Part shown: in pieces, positions 35,991 through 43,275 of the stretch
Position numbering within the stretch: the first letter of the stretch is position 1
How the letters are laid out: every line of letters starts with the position of its first letter
Assembly (NCBI GenBank): GCA_902826615.1
Contig: CADEFN010000001.1
Span: 620,001 to 684,000 of the forward strand
Origin: an uncultured Gemmatimonadota bacterium
GTDB lineage: Bacteria; Gemmatimonadota; Gemmatimonadetes; Gemmatimonadales; Gemmatimonadaceae
Direction: 5' to 3'
DNA length: 64,000 bases
Notes under the pieces: generated by a model
What the model saw: only the letters and a program-made list of their open reading frames with translations
Database searches by the model: none
Told to the model about the DNA's origin: nothing
Program-made: the position numbers and the translations under genes

Positions 35991-37208
35991 ATGAATGTCA
36001 TCATGCTCGCCCCGGGGTATCCCGGCGAAATGCCCTACTTCTGCCGCGGACTCTCGCTGCACGGCGCCAAGGTCTACGGCGTCAGCGATGTCCCCGAGCA
36101 GGATCTTCCCGCGCTCACACGGCAGCATCTCTCGGGCTACCTCCGCACACCCAATTTCACCGACGAAGATGCGGTGGTACGCCAGATTGTGGCTGGAGTG
36201 GGCAATCACACCATCGATCGTGTGGTGTGCATGTGGGAACCGGGTGTGGTGATGGCGGCCAAAATCCGTGAAGCGCTGGGGATTCCGGGGATGGGTGTTG
36301 AGCATGCCAACACCTTCCGCAACAAGGACCTGATGAAGCAGGTGGTGGTGAAGGCGGGCATTCGCACGGCCCGTCACGCCTCGGCCACTTCGATTGCGCA
36401 GGTGCGTGAAGCTGCTGAGCAGATCGGTTTTCCCGTCATCGTCAAACCGATTTCCGGCGCGGGATCCATGGACACCATTCGCGCCGGGTCAATGGAAGAA
36501 CTCGACGCGGCGTTGTCCCGCGTGACCACGTACGACGAGGTGAATGTCGAGGAGTTCATCGAGGGTGATGAGTACACCTACGACACCATCTGCATCGATG
36601 GCCGCATCGTCTACGAAAATGTCTGCTACTACCGCCCCAACCCGCTCGTGGCACGCAGCACCGAGTGGATTTCACCGCAGACCATCGCCTTGCGCGATCT
36701 GTCCACACCCATTGTGCAGCAGGGGATCGCGCTGGGGCATGACGTGCTCAAGGCGATGAATTTCGGGACGGGTTTCACGCACATGGAATGGTTCTACACG
36801 CCGAAAGGCGAAGCCATCTTCGGGGAGATTGCCGCGCGCCCGCCCGGCGCGCACACCGTCGATCTCATGAACTACGTGGGGGACGTCGATCTCTACACCG
36901 GGTATGCCGAGGCCGACCTCAAGGGCACGTTCTCGGTCTCGACCGAACGGAAGTACAACGTCACCAACATCTTCAAGCGCGCCGAGGGGCAGGGGCGCAT
37001 TCAGCGCATCGAGGGCTTGCAGCATCTGCTGGAGCGTTACGGGGAACATGTCGTCCATATGGATCTGCTTCCCATCGGCGCGCCACGCCGCAACTGGATC
37101 CTGACGCTGGTGTCTGACGGCTATGTCACGGTCCGTCACCCCGATCAGCAGGCCTGTTTCGACATGTCCGATGCCTTTGGCACCGACCTGCGTCTCTACG
37201 CCAGCTGA
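35991..37208 (+). CDS. ATP-grasp ligase 2, paralogue of ligase 1
   Basis: The 405-residue protein has the same layout as its neighbour: GIPGMGVEHANTFRNKDLMK, FPVIVKPISGAGSMDTI, NVEEFIEGDEYTYDTI, THMEWFYTPKGEAIFGEIAARPPGA. As in ligase 1, the metal-binding E-x-N appears as E-I-A (Glu279, Ala281) followed by ARPPG, so the change is shared by both and not an error. Presumably a sequential carboxylate-amine ligase in the same pathway. A 590-nt non-coding gap follows. Confidence 0.83.
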   Translation: MNVIMLAPGYPGEMPYFCRGLSLHGAKVYGVSDVPEQDLPALTRQHLSGYLRTPNFTDEDAVVRQIVAGVGNHTIDRVVCMWEPGVVMAAKIREALGIPGMGVEHANTFRNKDLMKQVVVKAGIRTARHASATSIAQVREAAEQIGFPVIVKPISGAGSMDTIRAGSMEELDAALSRVTTYDEVNVEEFIEGDEYTYDTICIDGRIVYENVCYYRPNPLVARSTEWISPQTIALRDLSTPIVQQGIALGHDVLKAMNFGTGFTHMEWFYTPKGEAIFGEIAARPPGAHTVDLMNYVGDVDLYTGYAEADLKGTFSVSTERKYNVTNIFKRAEGQGRIQRIEGLQHLLERYGEHVVHMDLLPIGAPRRNWILTLVSDGYVTVRHPDQQACFDMSDAFGTDLRLYAS

Positions 37209-37238
37209 GAGGGTTGCCGGCATCCTGCTCGCGTGAGC

Positions 37239-37310
37239 GTCCGCCAGCAGCATTGAGGTAGACCTTTGAATCGTTGAGTTCGCCACGAGCTCTTGAGCTT
37301 GCTGGCGGAC
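37239..37310 (+). terminator. long-loop inverted repeat followed by CTTTTG
   Basis: Perfect 11-bp arms, GTCCGCCAGCA (37239-37249) and TGCTGGCGGAC (37300-37310), are followed by TTTTG. The 50-nt loop itself contains AGCTC-TT-GAGCT. It lies 30 nt after the stop of ATP-grasp 2 and could end that transcript, or be a structured RNA element. Confidence 0.4.
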
Positions 37311-37784
37311 TTTTGATCCCACCTGGTTGCCTTCGGTGATTGGTGTGCCAACTAACGATTGGGCCCTTGTCGGGTCCGCGTGTTCACGCCAGAAGCTGAG
37401 CCAACCTCTGATGTCCATTGAACGCTGTGCAGTATCACCAGGCACCTCCGCGATGTTGATGGCTGCCGCGGTGGCCGGATGCCGGACCAGTGAGGAGCTC
37501 TCCAGCCGCCCCGGTTCTGACGGGGCTGTCCTCGTGCTCGTCCAGGACAGCCTCACCGGCACCCCTCGGATGAGGTGTCGGTGAGCGCGCCTGGGTACGC
37601 GACGTGGCGCCGAAATGCCGTGCGCGAAAACAGGGATCGATGCGGGGTGGTCCCCGTGAGGCTGCTCGCCAGGCTAGTCAGGTAGAAGGGCCCACGGAGC
37701 CGAGGGGTCGGCTTGTCGGGAACCCCACCACGGGCACTCCACGTTTCGCCAGGGCAGGGTGGTACCGGCGCGACTGAGGCGCGT

Positions 37785-37790
37785 TATCAT
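37785..37790 (+). promoter_or_regulatory. -10-like TATCAT, leaderless spacing before esterase gene
   Basis: TATCAT ends 8 nt before the ATG at 37799, the same spacing as the TATAAT of glgP. No Shine-Dalgarno site lies between. No clear -35. Confidence 0.4.
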
Positions 37791-37798
37791 GCGTCTCG

Positions 37799-38614
37799 AT
37801 GACCCTCAGCAAGAGTTTTGTTGACAAGTGGTCGGCGCGAGGGAAACCCGCTCCCGGGACACTCGACGTCATTCACGACGTCTACAGTCCGGAGCTCGGC
37901 AACCGCCGCGATGTCCTCGTCTACACCCCGGCCTCCTACGCGCGCGGGGATCGCCCATTCCCCGTCATTTACATGCACGACGGGCAGAACCTCTTTGACC
38001 CCTCCACCAGCTTTGCGGGGGAATGGGGGGTGGATCATGCGCTGGCTCGGGCGGCGCGGCGCGGGCGGCGCGCAATTGTGGTCGCCATCCCCAACATGGG
38101 CGTCGACCGCATGAAGGAGTACTCCCCCTTCCATGATCCCCGACATGGAGGCGGTGGGGGCGACGCCTACGTCGACTTTCTGCTGCACACCCTCAAGCCG
38201 ATGATCGACGCTCGCTATCGGACCCGCCCGGACCGCGAGTCCACCGGCATCGTCGGTTCGTCGCTGGGCGGGCTGATCTCGCTCTATGCGTTTTTCCGCG
38301 CCCCTGGTCGCTTTGGCTTTGCCGGCATCATGAGTCCCGCGCTCTGGTTCGCCGAGGGGGGGATCTTCCCCTATGTGAAGGAAGCGCCCAACGTTCGCGG
38401 ACGGATCTACCTCGATGTCGGGATGAAGGAAGGGGCGGGGACTCTGGCCAACGCCAGGGCCATGCGGGACTTGCTCCAGACGAAGTTCAACGAGCCAGGT
38501 CGCGACCTGATGTGGGTGGAGGACAAGGAAGGCATGCATAACGAGGCAGCGTGGGGCCGCCGGCTCCGCACTGCACTCCCGTTTCTGCTTAACGAACACG
38601 ACGACGAAGCATGA
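37799..38614 (+). CDS. alpha/beta-hydrolase, esterase D-like (PF00756) 1
   Basis: The 271-residue protein has the putative-esterase fold signatures VIYMHDGQNLFD (oxyanion region), nucleophile Ser155 in GSSLGG, and a C-terminal His in EGMHNEAAWGRR. The family includes S-formylglutathione hydrolase, enterobactin esterase (Fes/IroE) and mycolyltransferases. No signal peptide, so cytoplasmic. It overlaps a second esterase gene by ATGA, both being embedded among amidoligases; hydrolysis or transfer of the cluster product is the contextual inference. Confidence 0.83.
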   Translation: MTLSKSFVDKWSARGKPAPGTLDVIHDVYSPELGNRRDVLVYTPASYARGDRPFPVIYMHDGQNLFDPSTSFAGEWGVDHALARAARRGRRAIVVAIPNMGVDRMKEYSPFHDPRHGGGGGDAYVDFLLHTLKPMIDARYRTRPDRESTGIVGSSLGGLISLYAFFRAPGRFGFAGIMSPALWFAEGGIFPYVKEAPNVRGRIYLDVGMKEGAGTLANARAMRDLLQTKFNEPGRDLMWVEDKEGMHNEAAWGRRLRTALPFLLNEHDDEA

Positions 38615-39342
38615 GCACGCGAGTCCCCGGACATCATCATTCGTGGTACAGCCCGTCGGTGGGGCGACACATGCACGTGCGCTGGTTCGGCTGGGGTGGG
38701 GCCCGTCTGATTGCCTTCCCGACAACGATGGGCAATCACAACGAATGGCCCAACCGCTACATGCCGGACGTGCTCCGTGAACATCTGGCGCGCGGGTGGT
38801 TGCAACTCTGGTGTGTCGACACCAACCACGACGCCAGCTGGTATGACAAAAAGCGGCATCCCGGCGATCGTGCGTGGCAGCACTTGCGATACGATGCCTA
38901 CATCCGCGACGAACTGCTCCCCTTCACGCAGCATGTCAACGGCAATCCCTTTGTGATTGCGACCGGCGCGAGTTTCGGTGCCTTTCACGCCATGAGCATC
39001 GGCCTGCGCAATCCCGGGCATTTCCATCGCATCATCGGGATGAGCGGGATGTACGACATCGACGGCATGGTGGGCGGGTACAGCGATCAGAATGTGCATG
39101 CGGCCAATCCTGCGTCGTTTGTCTCCTTCGAGAACGATCATGGCCGGCTCTCGGCCATGCGCCGGCAGGACATCATTATCGCCATCGGCAAACACGATCC
39201 GCACTACGAGCAGAACAAGAGCTTCTCCGGAATGTTGTGGGGCAAGGGGGTCGGGAATGCGCTGCGCGAATGGGAAGGCAACGCCCACGACTGGCCGTAC
39301 TGGGAGAAGATGATTGTACAGTATGTGGGGGGGCACGACTGA
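38611..39342 (+). CDS. alpha/beta-hydrolase, esterase-like 2
   Basis: The 243-residue protein is distantly related to the preceding one. Nucleophile Ser121 lies in TGASFGAFHA, with Asp in GKHDPHY and His in NAHDWPYW giving a plausible triad. It has an unusual His/Trp-rich N-terminus (HHHSWYSPSVGRHMHV). Translationally coupled with esterase 1, so the two may form a heteromeric or sequential pair. No signal peptide. Confidence 0.78.
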   Translation: MSTRVPGHHHSWYSPSVGRHMHVRWFGWGGARLIAFPTTMGNHNEWPNRYMPDVLREHLARGWLQLWCVDTNHDASWYDKKRHPGDRAWQHLRYDAYIRDELLPFTQHVNGNPFVIATGASFGAFHAMSIGLRNPGHFHRIIGMSGMYDIDGMVGGYSDQNVHAANPASFVSFENDHGRLSAMRRQDIIIAIGKHDPHYEQNKSFSGMLWGKGVGNALREWEGNAHDWPYWEKMIVQYVGGHD

Positions 39343-39388
39343 GAAGCACGAGAGGCACGGGAGGCACGGGAAGCACGAACAGGCACGG
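39343..39388. repeat. 9-bp tandem repeat, G(A/G)GGCACGG type, reverse orientation
   Basis: Units GAAGCACGA, GAGGCACGG, GAGGCACGG, GAAGCACGA and a 10-nt variant follow directly after the esterase stop. These are the reverse complement of the CGTGCCTCC-type units at 35949-35984 and 40346-40390. Confidence 0.8.
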
Positions 39389-39408
39389 AACCAGATAACG
39401 AGGACGCG

Positions 39409-40341
39409 ATGACGAAACGTGTTGGGCTGGTAGTGGGCCGCGAGTGGAGCTGGCCTCCTGCATTCATCGAAGAAGTCAACAAACGCGACCAGGGTGTGGT
39501 GGCCGAGTTTGCCGTGATGGGCGGCGATCACCACGACGGGCCGGTGCCCTATGACGTGCTGATCGATCGGATCTCGCACGAGGTGCCGATGTACCGCTCC
39601 TACCTCAAGAAGGCGGTCCTCGAGGGGCGCACGGTCATCAACAACCCCTTCATGTGGACCGCCGACGACAAGTTCTTCGGTGCCGCGCTGGCGCACAAAC
39701 TCGGAGTGGCATCACCCAAGACGGTCGTGCTGCCGAACAAGGCCTACGTGCCCGGCATCATTCCCGGTGAGTCGCTGCGCAATCTCCGCTTTCCCCTCGA
39801 CTGGAACGAGATTGCGGAGTATGTGGGGATGCCCTGCATCCTCAAGGACGCACACGGCGGCGGATGGAAGGAAGTGTATGTCTGCCACACCGTCGAAGAG
39901 CTCATTCGCAACTACGACGACTCCGGGCTGCTCACCATGATCGTGCAGGAGATGGTGCAGTGGGAGCAGTTCGTGCGGTGTCTCTGCCTGGGGCAGGAAG
40001 AGGTGCTGGTGATGCAGTACGATCCCCGTGCCCGCAAGTACATCGTGGACGACGACTACCTCACGCCGACCATGAAGGACCGGGTCGTGCGCGATTGCCG
40101 CACACTCTGCGGTGCGCTTGGCTACGACATGAACTCGCTCGAGTTCACGATTCGCGATGGAGTGCCTTATGCCATCGACTTCATGAACTGCGCGCCGGAC
40201 ATGGACATCTATTCGCTGACGCCGACGTACTTCGAGTGGGTGGTGACACACATGGCCAATCTCGCCATCAAGCTGGCGAAGAACCCTCGCCGTACGGCGG
40301 TGGAAGCCAAGTGGAGTGCCCTCTTCACCGCCGGTCGATAG
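39409..40341 (+). CDS. ATP-grasp ligase 3, RimK/GshB-like
   Basis: The 310-residue protein resembles the glutathione synthetase/RimK ATP-grasp group: a pre-ATP domain with VINNPFMWTADDKFFGAAL, GMPCILKDAHGGGWKEVYV (ATP-binding Lys), MIVQEMVQWEQFVRCLCLG, and a catalytic end YAIDFMNCAPDMDI, in which Asp and Asn are one residue further apart than in the usual E-x-N. It would add an amino acid or amine to an activated carboxylate. It has the size of a cytoplasmic stand-alone ligase. Flanked on both sides by 9-bp repeats. Confidence 0.82.
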   Translation: MTKRVGLVVGREWSWPPAFIEEVNKRDQGVVAEFAVMGGDHHDGPVPYDVLIDRISHEVPMYRSYLKKAVLEGRTVINNPFMWTADDKFFGAALAHKLGVASPKTVVLPNKAYVPGIIPGESLRNLRFPLDWNEIAEYVGMPCILKDAHGGGWKEVYVCHTVEELIRNYDDSGLLTMIVQEMVQWEQFVRCLCLGQEEVLVMQYDPRARKYIVDDDYLTPTMKDRVVRDCRTLCGALGYDMNSLEFTIRDGVPYAIDFMNCAPDMDIYSLTPTYFEWVVTHMANLAIKLAKNPRRTAVEAKWSALFTAGR

Positions 40342-40345
40342 CCCG

Positions 40346-40390
40346 CGTGCCTCCCGTGCCTCCCGTGCCTCCCGTGCTTCCCGTGCCTCC
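40346..40390. repeat. 9-bp tandem repeat, CGTGCCTCC, five units, overlapping a start codon
   Basis: Five units, four CGTGCCTCC and one CGTGCTTCC, are in one reading frame with the following gene, so each unit supplies an in-frame GTG. The last GTG (40383) is the closest to the conserved sequence; changes in copy number would alter the N-terminus by three residues (Val-Pro-Pro) per unit without shifting the frame. Confidence 0.8.
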
Positions 40391-41735
40391 GCTCGCCGAC
40401 GCCTGGCATGCACTGCTCACGCCAGAAGTGGCTGAGGCAACACATGCCCACATCGAGTCGGCGCTCGCAAGACGCGGGCTGACCTTTGGCGGGCGTGCGC
40501 TGTGCACCGTGCTGCGCCCCCGGTTGACAACCCCAACCGAAGTGCAGCAGTTGCAGCACCGGATCGTGCCGCTCATGCATGCGTTCCAGAAGGCGTACGA
40601 CCGCGCCATTCAGGACTCTGCCTTCCGGGCGCAATTCGGATTGCTCGACTGGGAAGAGACTCTGCTGGGTGACCCGCTGCGGTACGCGCACCCCAGCCCG
40701 ACCTCGCGACTCGACTTCTTCTACGTGCCGGGGGGAAGTGGATCGCTTGGCCTCACCGAGTACAACGGAGAGACGCCGGCGGGCGCCGCCTACTGTGATG
40801 CACTCGCCGAGGCGTTTCTCGATGCGCCGGTGACTCGTGCATTTGCGGCAACACACGATGTGATGACGCTGCCTGCCACCCCTGGTGTGGTCGGTGCGGT
40901 CCTCGGGGCATGGCATCAGTTCAGTGGAAGCCGCCGCGCGCCGCGGATCGGCATTCTGGACTGGGACGACGTGCCGACGCGGAGCGAGTTCGAGTTGTAT
41001 CAGGAGCACTTCCGCAAGCTGGGGCTCGAAGCCGTCATTGATGACCCTCGCCGTTGCGAGTACCGAGGCGGCAAACTCTGGAGTCAGGGCGCCCCGATCG
41101 ATCTCATCTACAAACGGGTACTGATCTCGGAACTCATCGAGACCTGCGGGATGGAGCACGATGTCGTGCGCGCCGTCCGCGACGGTGCGGTGTGTATGGT
41201 CGACGGCTTCCACTGCAAGATCCTGCACAAGAAGGCGTCATTGGCCGTGCTGAGCGACGAAGCCAATGCCAGCACCTTCACCGCCGAGGATCTCGACGCC
41301 ATCCATGCCTGCATTCCGTGGACGCGGGTTGTCGCCGAGCGCCGGACGACCTACGGCGGGGTAACGGTCGACCTCGTGCCCTGGATGCATGCGAACCGCG
41401 AACAGCTGGTGCTCAAGCCGAACGACGACTACGGAGGTAAGGGCATCACGTTAGGCTGGACGGTGGACGACAGCGAATGGGAAAGGGCGGTGCAGGATGC
41501 CCTGCGGTTGCCATTCATTGTGCAGGAAAAGGTGCCTATCCCCGCCGAGGCGTATCCCAGTTGGGTGGATGGTGCTTTGCACACCTATGACCGGATGCTC
41601 GACACCGCGCCCTTCATTACGAATGGCCGGTACATGGAGGGGATTCTGACGCGCCTCTCAACCGCCAAGCTGCTGAATGTCACGGCCGGCGGTGGCAGCA
41701 CCGTCCCCACTTTTGTGGTGCAACCCAGGAGCTGA
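40383..41735 (+). CDS. ATP-grasp ligase 4, glutathionylspermidine-synthase-like/circularly permuted type
   Basis: From the GTG at 40383 the protein is 450 residues. Segments GSLGLTEYNGETPAG, RIGILDWDDVPTRSEFELYQEHF, LIYKRVLISEL, VDGFHCKILHKKASLAVLSDE and the ATP-binding VLKPNDDYGGKGITLGW place it with the glutathionylspermidine-synthase-like and circularly permuted ATP-grasp ligases, which amidate peptide carboxylates. The start is unclear because of the repeat upstream. It is followed after only 3 nt by the GCS2 gene, so the two are co-expressed. Partner substrate unknown. Confidence 0.78.
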   Translation: MPPLADAWHALLTPEVAEATHAHIESALARRGLTFGGRALCTVLRPRLTTPTEVQQLQHRIVPLMHAFQKAYDRAIQDSAFRAQFGLLDWEETLLGDPLRYAHPSPTSRLDFFYVPGGSGSLGLTEYNGETPAGAAYCDALAEAFLDAPVTRAFAATHDVMTLPATPGVVGAVLGAWHQFSGSRRAPRIGILDWDDVPTRSEFELYQEHFRKLGLEAVIDDPRRCEYRGGKLWSQGAPIDLIYKRVLISELIETCGMEHDVVRAVRDGAVCMVDGFHCKILHKKASLAVLSDEANASTFTAEDLDAIHACIPWTRVVAERRTTYGGVTVDLVPWMHANREQLVLKPNDDYGGKGITLGWTVDDSEWERAVQDALRLPFIVQEKVPIPAEAYPSWVDGALHTYDRMLDTAPFITNGRYMEGILTRLSTAKLLNVTAGGGSTVPTFVVQPRS

Positions 41736-41738
41736 CGC

Positions 41739-42851
41739 ATGAAGGCCCCCAGCCTGACCATCGGTGTCGAAGAAGAGTACCAGATCATCGACCCCAAGAG
41801 CCGCGCGCTCACGTCGTACATCACCCAGATCCTCGAGGCCGATCACCTCATCCTCGGCCAGGTGAAGCCCGAACTCCACCAGAGCATTGTGGAAGTGGGC
41901 ACGACCGTCTGCAGAACACCGCAGGAGGTGAAGGCCCAGCTGGTGGAGCTGCGCAAAGGCGTCATGGAGCTGGCGGCCCGCAAAGGCTACAAGATTGCAG
42001 CGGCGGGCACACACCCGTTTTCCCACTGGGCCGACCAGGAAATCACGCAGCTCGACCGCTATGTGGGGACAAAGGAAGCCATGCAGCAGCTGGCGCAGCA
42101 GCTGCTGATCTTCGGCACCCATGTCCACATCGGTATCGAGGACAAGGACTTCCTGATCGACGCCTGCAACGTGTCGCGGTACTTCCTGCCGCACATCCTC
42201 TGTCTCTCGACCAGCTCACCCTTCTGGATCAACCGGCTCACCGGTCTCAAGTCCTATCGGAGCGCGGTGTTTCGCGCGTTCCCGCGCACCGGTGTGCCGC
42301 GGTTCATTCCGTCGTGGACCGAATACGAACAGTACCTCAAGACGCTGGTCGACACCGGGTGCATACCTAACGGCTCAAAGATCTGGTGGGATGTTCGCCC
42401 GCATCACACCTTCCCGACGCTCGAGTTCCGCATCTGCGACGTGTGCACGCGGGTGGACGAGGCGGTGTGTATCGCCGCCATCCTGCAGGCCCTCGTGTAC
42501 AAACTCTGGAAGATGCGCCGGGACAACACCACGTTCCGCGTGTACAGCTCGGAACTCATCGACGAGAACAAGTGGCGTGCGGTGCGCTACGGGCTCGACG
42601 GCAAGCTCATCGACTTCGGCAAGGGCGTCGAACTGCCGGCCGGGCAGCTCATCCAGGAATTGATCGAGTGGTTCATTGGCGATGTGCTGGATGAGCTGGG
42701 GACCCGCCAACAAGTCGAGTACGCCTACACGATCCTCAAGGAGGGATCGAGTGCGGACCGGCAGATCAAGGCGTACCACGCGGCCGGAAACGACACGAAG
42801 GCGGTGGTGGATCAGCTGATCCGGGAGACAGAAGAGGGCGTGCTGACCTAG
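41739..42851 (+). CDS. GCS2-family carboxylate-amine ligase (YbdK-like)
   Basis: The 370-residue protein has the GCS2 signatures: [10 protein letters not shown] (9-18, metal-binding Glu), [12 protein letters not shown]-like region at 44-55, [11 protein letters not shown] and [13 protein letters not shown]-like residues near 225-235. These enzymes, related to plant-type glutamate-cysteine ligase and EgtA, make gamma-glutamyl or similar amides with ATP. Most YbdK members are only weakly glutamate-cysteine ligases, so the substrates are open. Last gene of the amidoligase cluster. Confidence 0.87.
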   Translation: MKAPSLTIGVEEEYQIIDPKSRALTSYITQILEADHLILGQVKPELHQSIVEVGTTVCRTPQEVKAQLVELRKGVMELAARKGYKIAAAGTHPFSHWADQEITQLDRYVGTKEAMQQLAQQLLIFGTHVHIGIEDKDFLIDACNVSRYFLPHILCLSTSSPFWINRLTGLKSYRSAVFRAFPRTGVPRFIPSWTEYEQYLKTLVDTGCIPNGSKIWWDVRPHHTFPTLEFRICDVCTRVDEAVCIAAILQALVYKLWKMRRDNTTFRVYSSELIDENKWRAVRYGLDGKLIDFGKGVELPAGQLIQELIEWFIGDVLDELGTRQQVEYAYTILKEGSSADRQIKAYHAAGNDTKAVVDQLIRETEEGVLT

Positions 42852-43275
42852 CGAGGGGCCGTGAGTGATACCTACGGTCGATTCGCCCTGACTACTTCGG
42901 CTGCTGGCTTCAAGGTGGCCGTCTGGGTCCTGAGCCACCTTATCCAGTAGCGACCATCCCGGCGCCAGATAGCGGCTGTACTGGCCTCATGGATAGTCCA
43001 TGATGCCGCCATGGTGTCGACATGCGTGTGGCAGCGAACGCGCGCTGGAATGTCGAGTCAACGGACGTCCCGGCGCGCCGCCAGCTGTGAAAGGTCCGCG
43101 GAGACGGGCCGGAAGCGATCGACGGGTCGATCCCAGGCACAGCTGCATACCTGATCCGACAACGGAACGGCCGCGCTTCGCGTTGCGTATTGCTGGCCCG
43201 CGCCCTCTATTGTATGGCCTGTGACGAACCGATCCGCACGCCTCTCCTGAAGAAGGAGAGGGGAGACGCTACTGC
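42852..43275. other. 424-nt intergenic region with a palindromic site
   Basis: No supported gene. TCATGGA-TAG-TCCATGA (42987-43003) is a perfect 7-bp inverted repeat with a 3-nt spacer, an operator-sized site. Near the end a TATTGT (43208-43213) could serve as a -10 for the next gene, with a weak TTGCGT 19 nt upstream. A purine-rich stretch (GAAGGAGAGGGGAG, 43251-43264) provides the ribosome site. Confidence 0.45.
42987..43003. promoter_or_regulatory. perfect 7-bp inverted repeat, operator-like
   Basis: TCATGGA and TCCATGA around TAG, 273 nt upstream of the DUF1592-type cytochrome gene. No regulator gene adjoins it, so the binding protein is unknown. Confidence 0.4.

Larger units (their letters stand above)
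37209..37798. other. 590-nt intergenic region with structure but no supported gene
   Basis: Open frames here (for example plus strand 37327-37584) have composition unlike neighbouring proteins and no recognisable domain. The region holds a long inverted repeat at its start (37239-37310), a run of GC-rich potential stems around 37650-37770, and a leaderless-type -10 at its end. The stretch AGGGTGGTACCGG at about 37757-37769 recalls the T-box antiterminator bulge but not well enough to call one. It may carry an untranslated leader or a small RNA. Confidence 0.4.

Noticed and set aside
37327-37584. Plus-strand 85-codon open frame in the 590-nt gap
   Set aside because: No domain, no ribosome site, composition unlike neighbouring proteins, and the region is better explained as structured intergenic DNA.
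37757-37769. T-box-like AGGGTGGTACCGG
   Set aside because: Only the antiterminator-like string matches; no specifier stem, and the following gene is an esterase rather than a tRNA synthetase or amino acid gene.
35949-40390. Possible CRISPR array from short repeats
   Set aside because: Units are 9 bp, contiguous and without spacers; no cas genes occur in the window.
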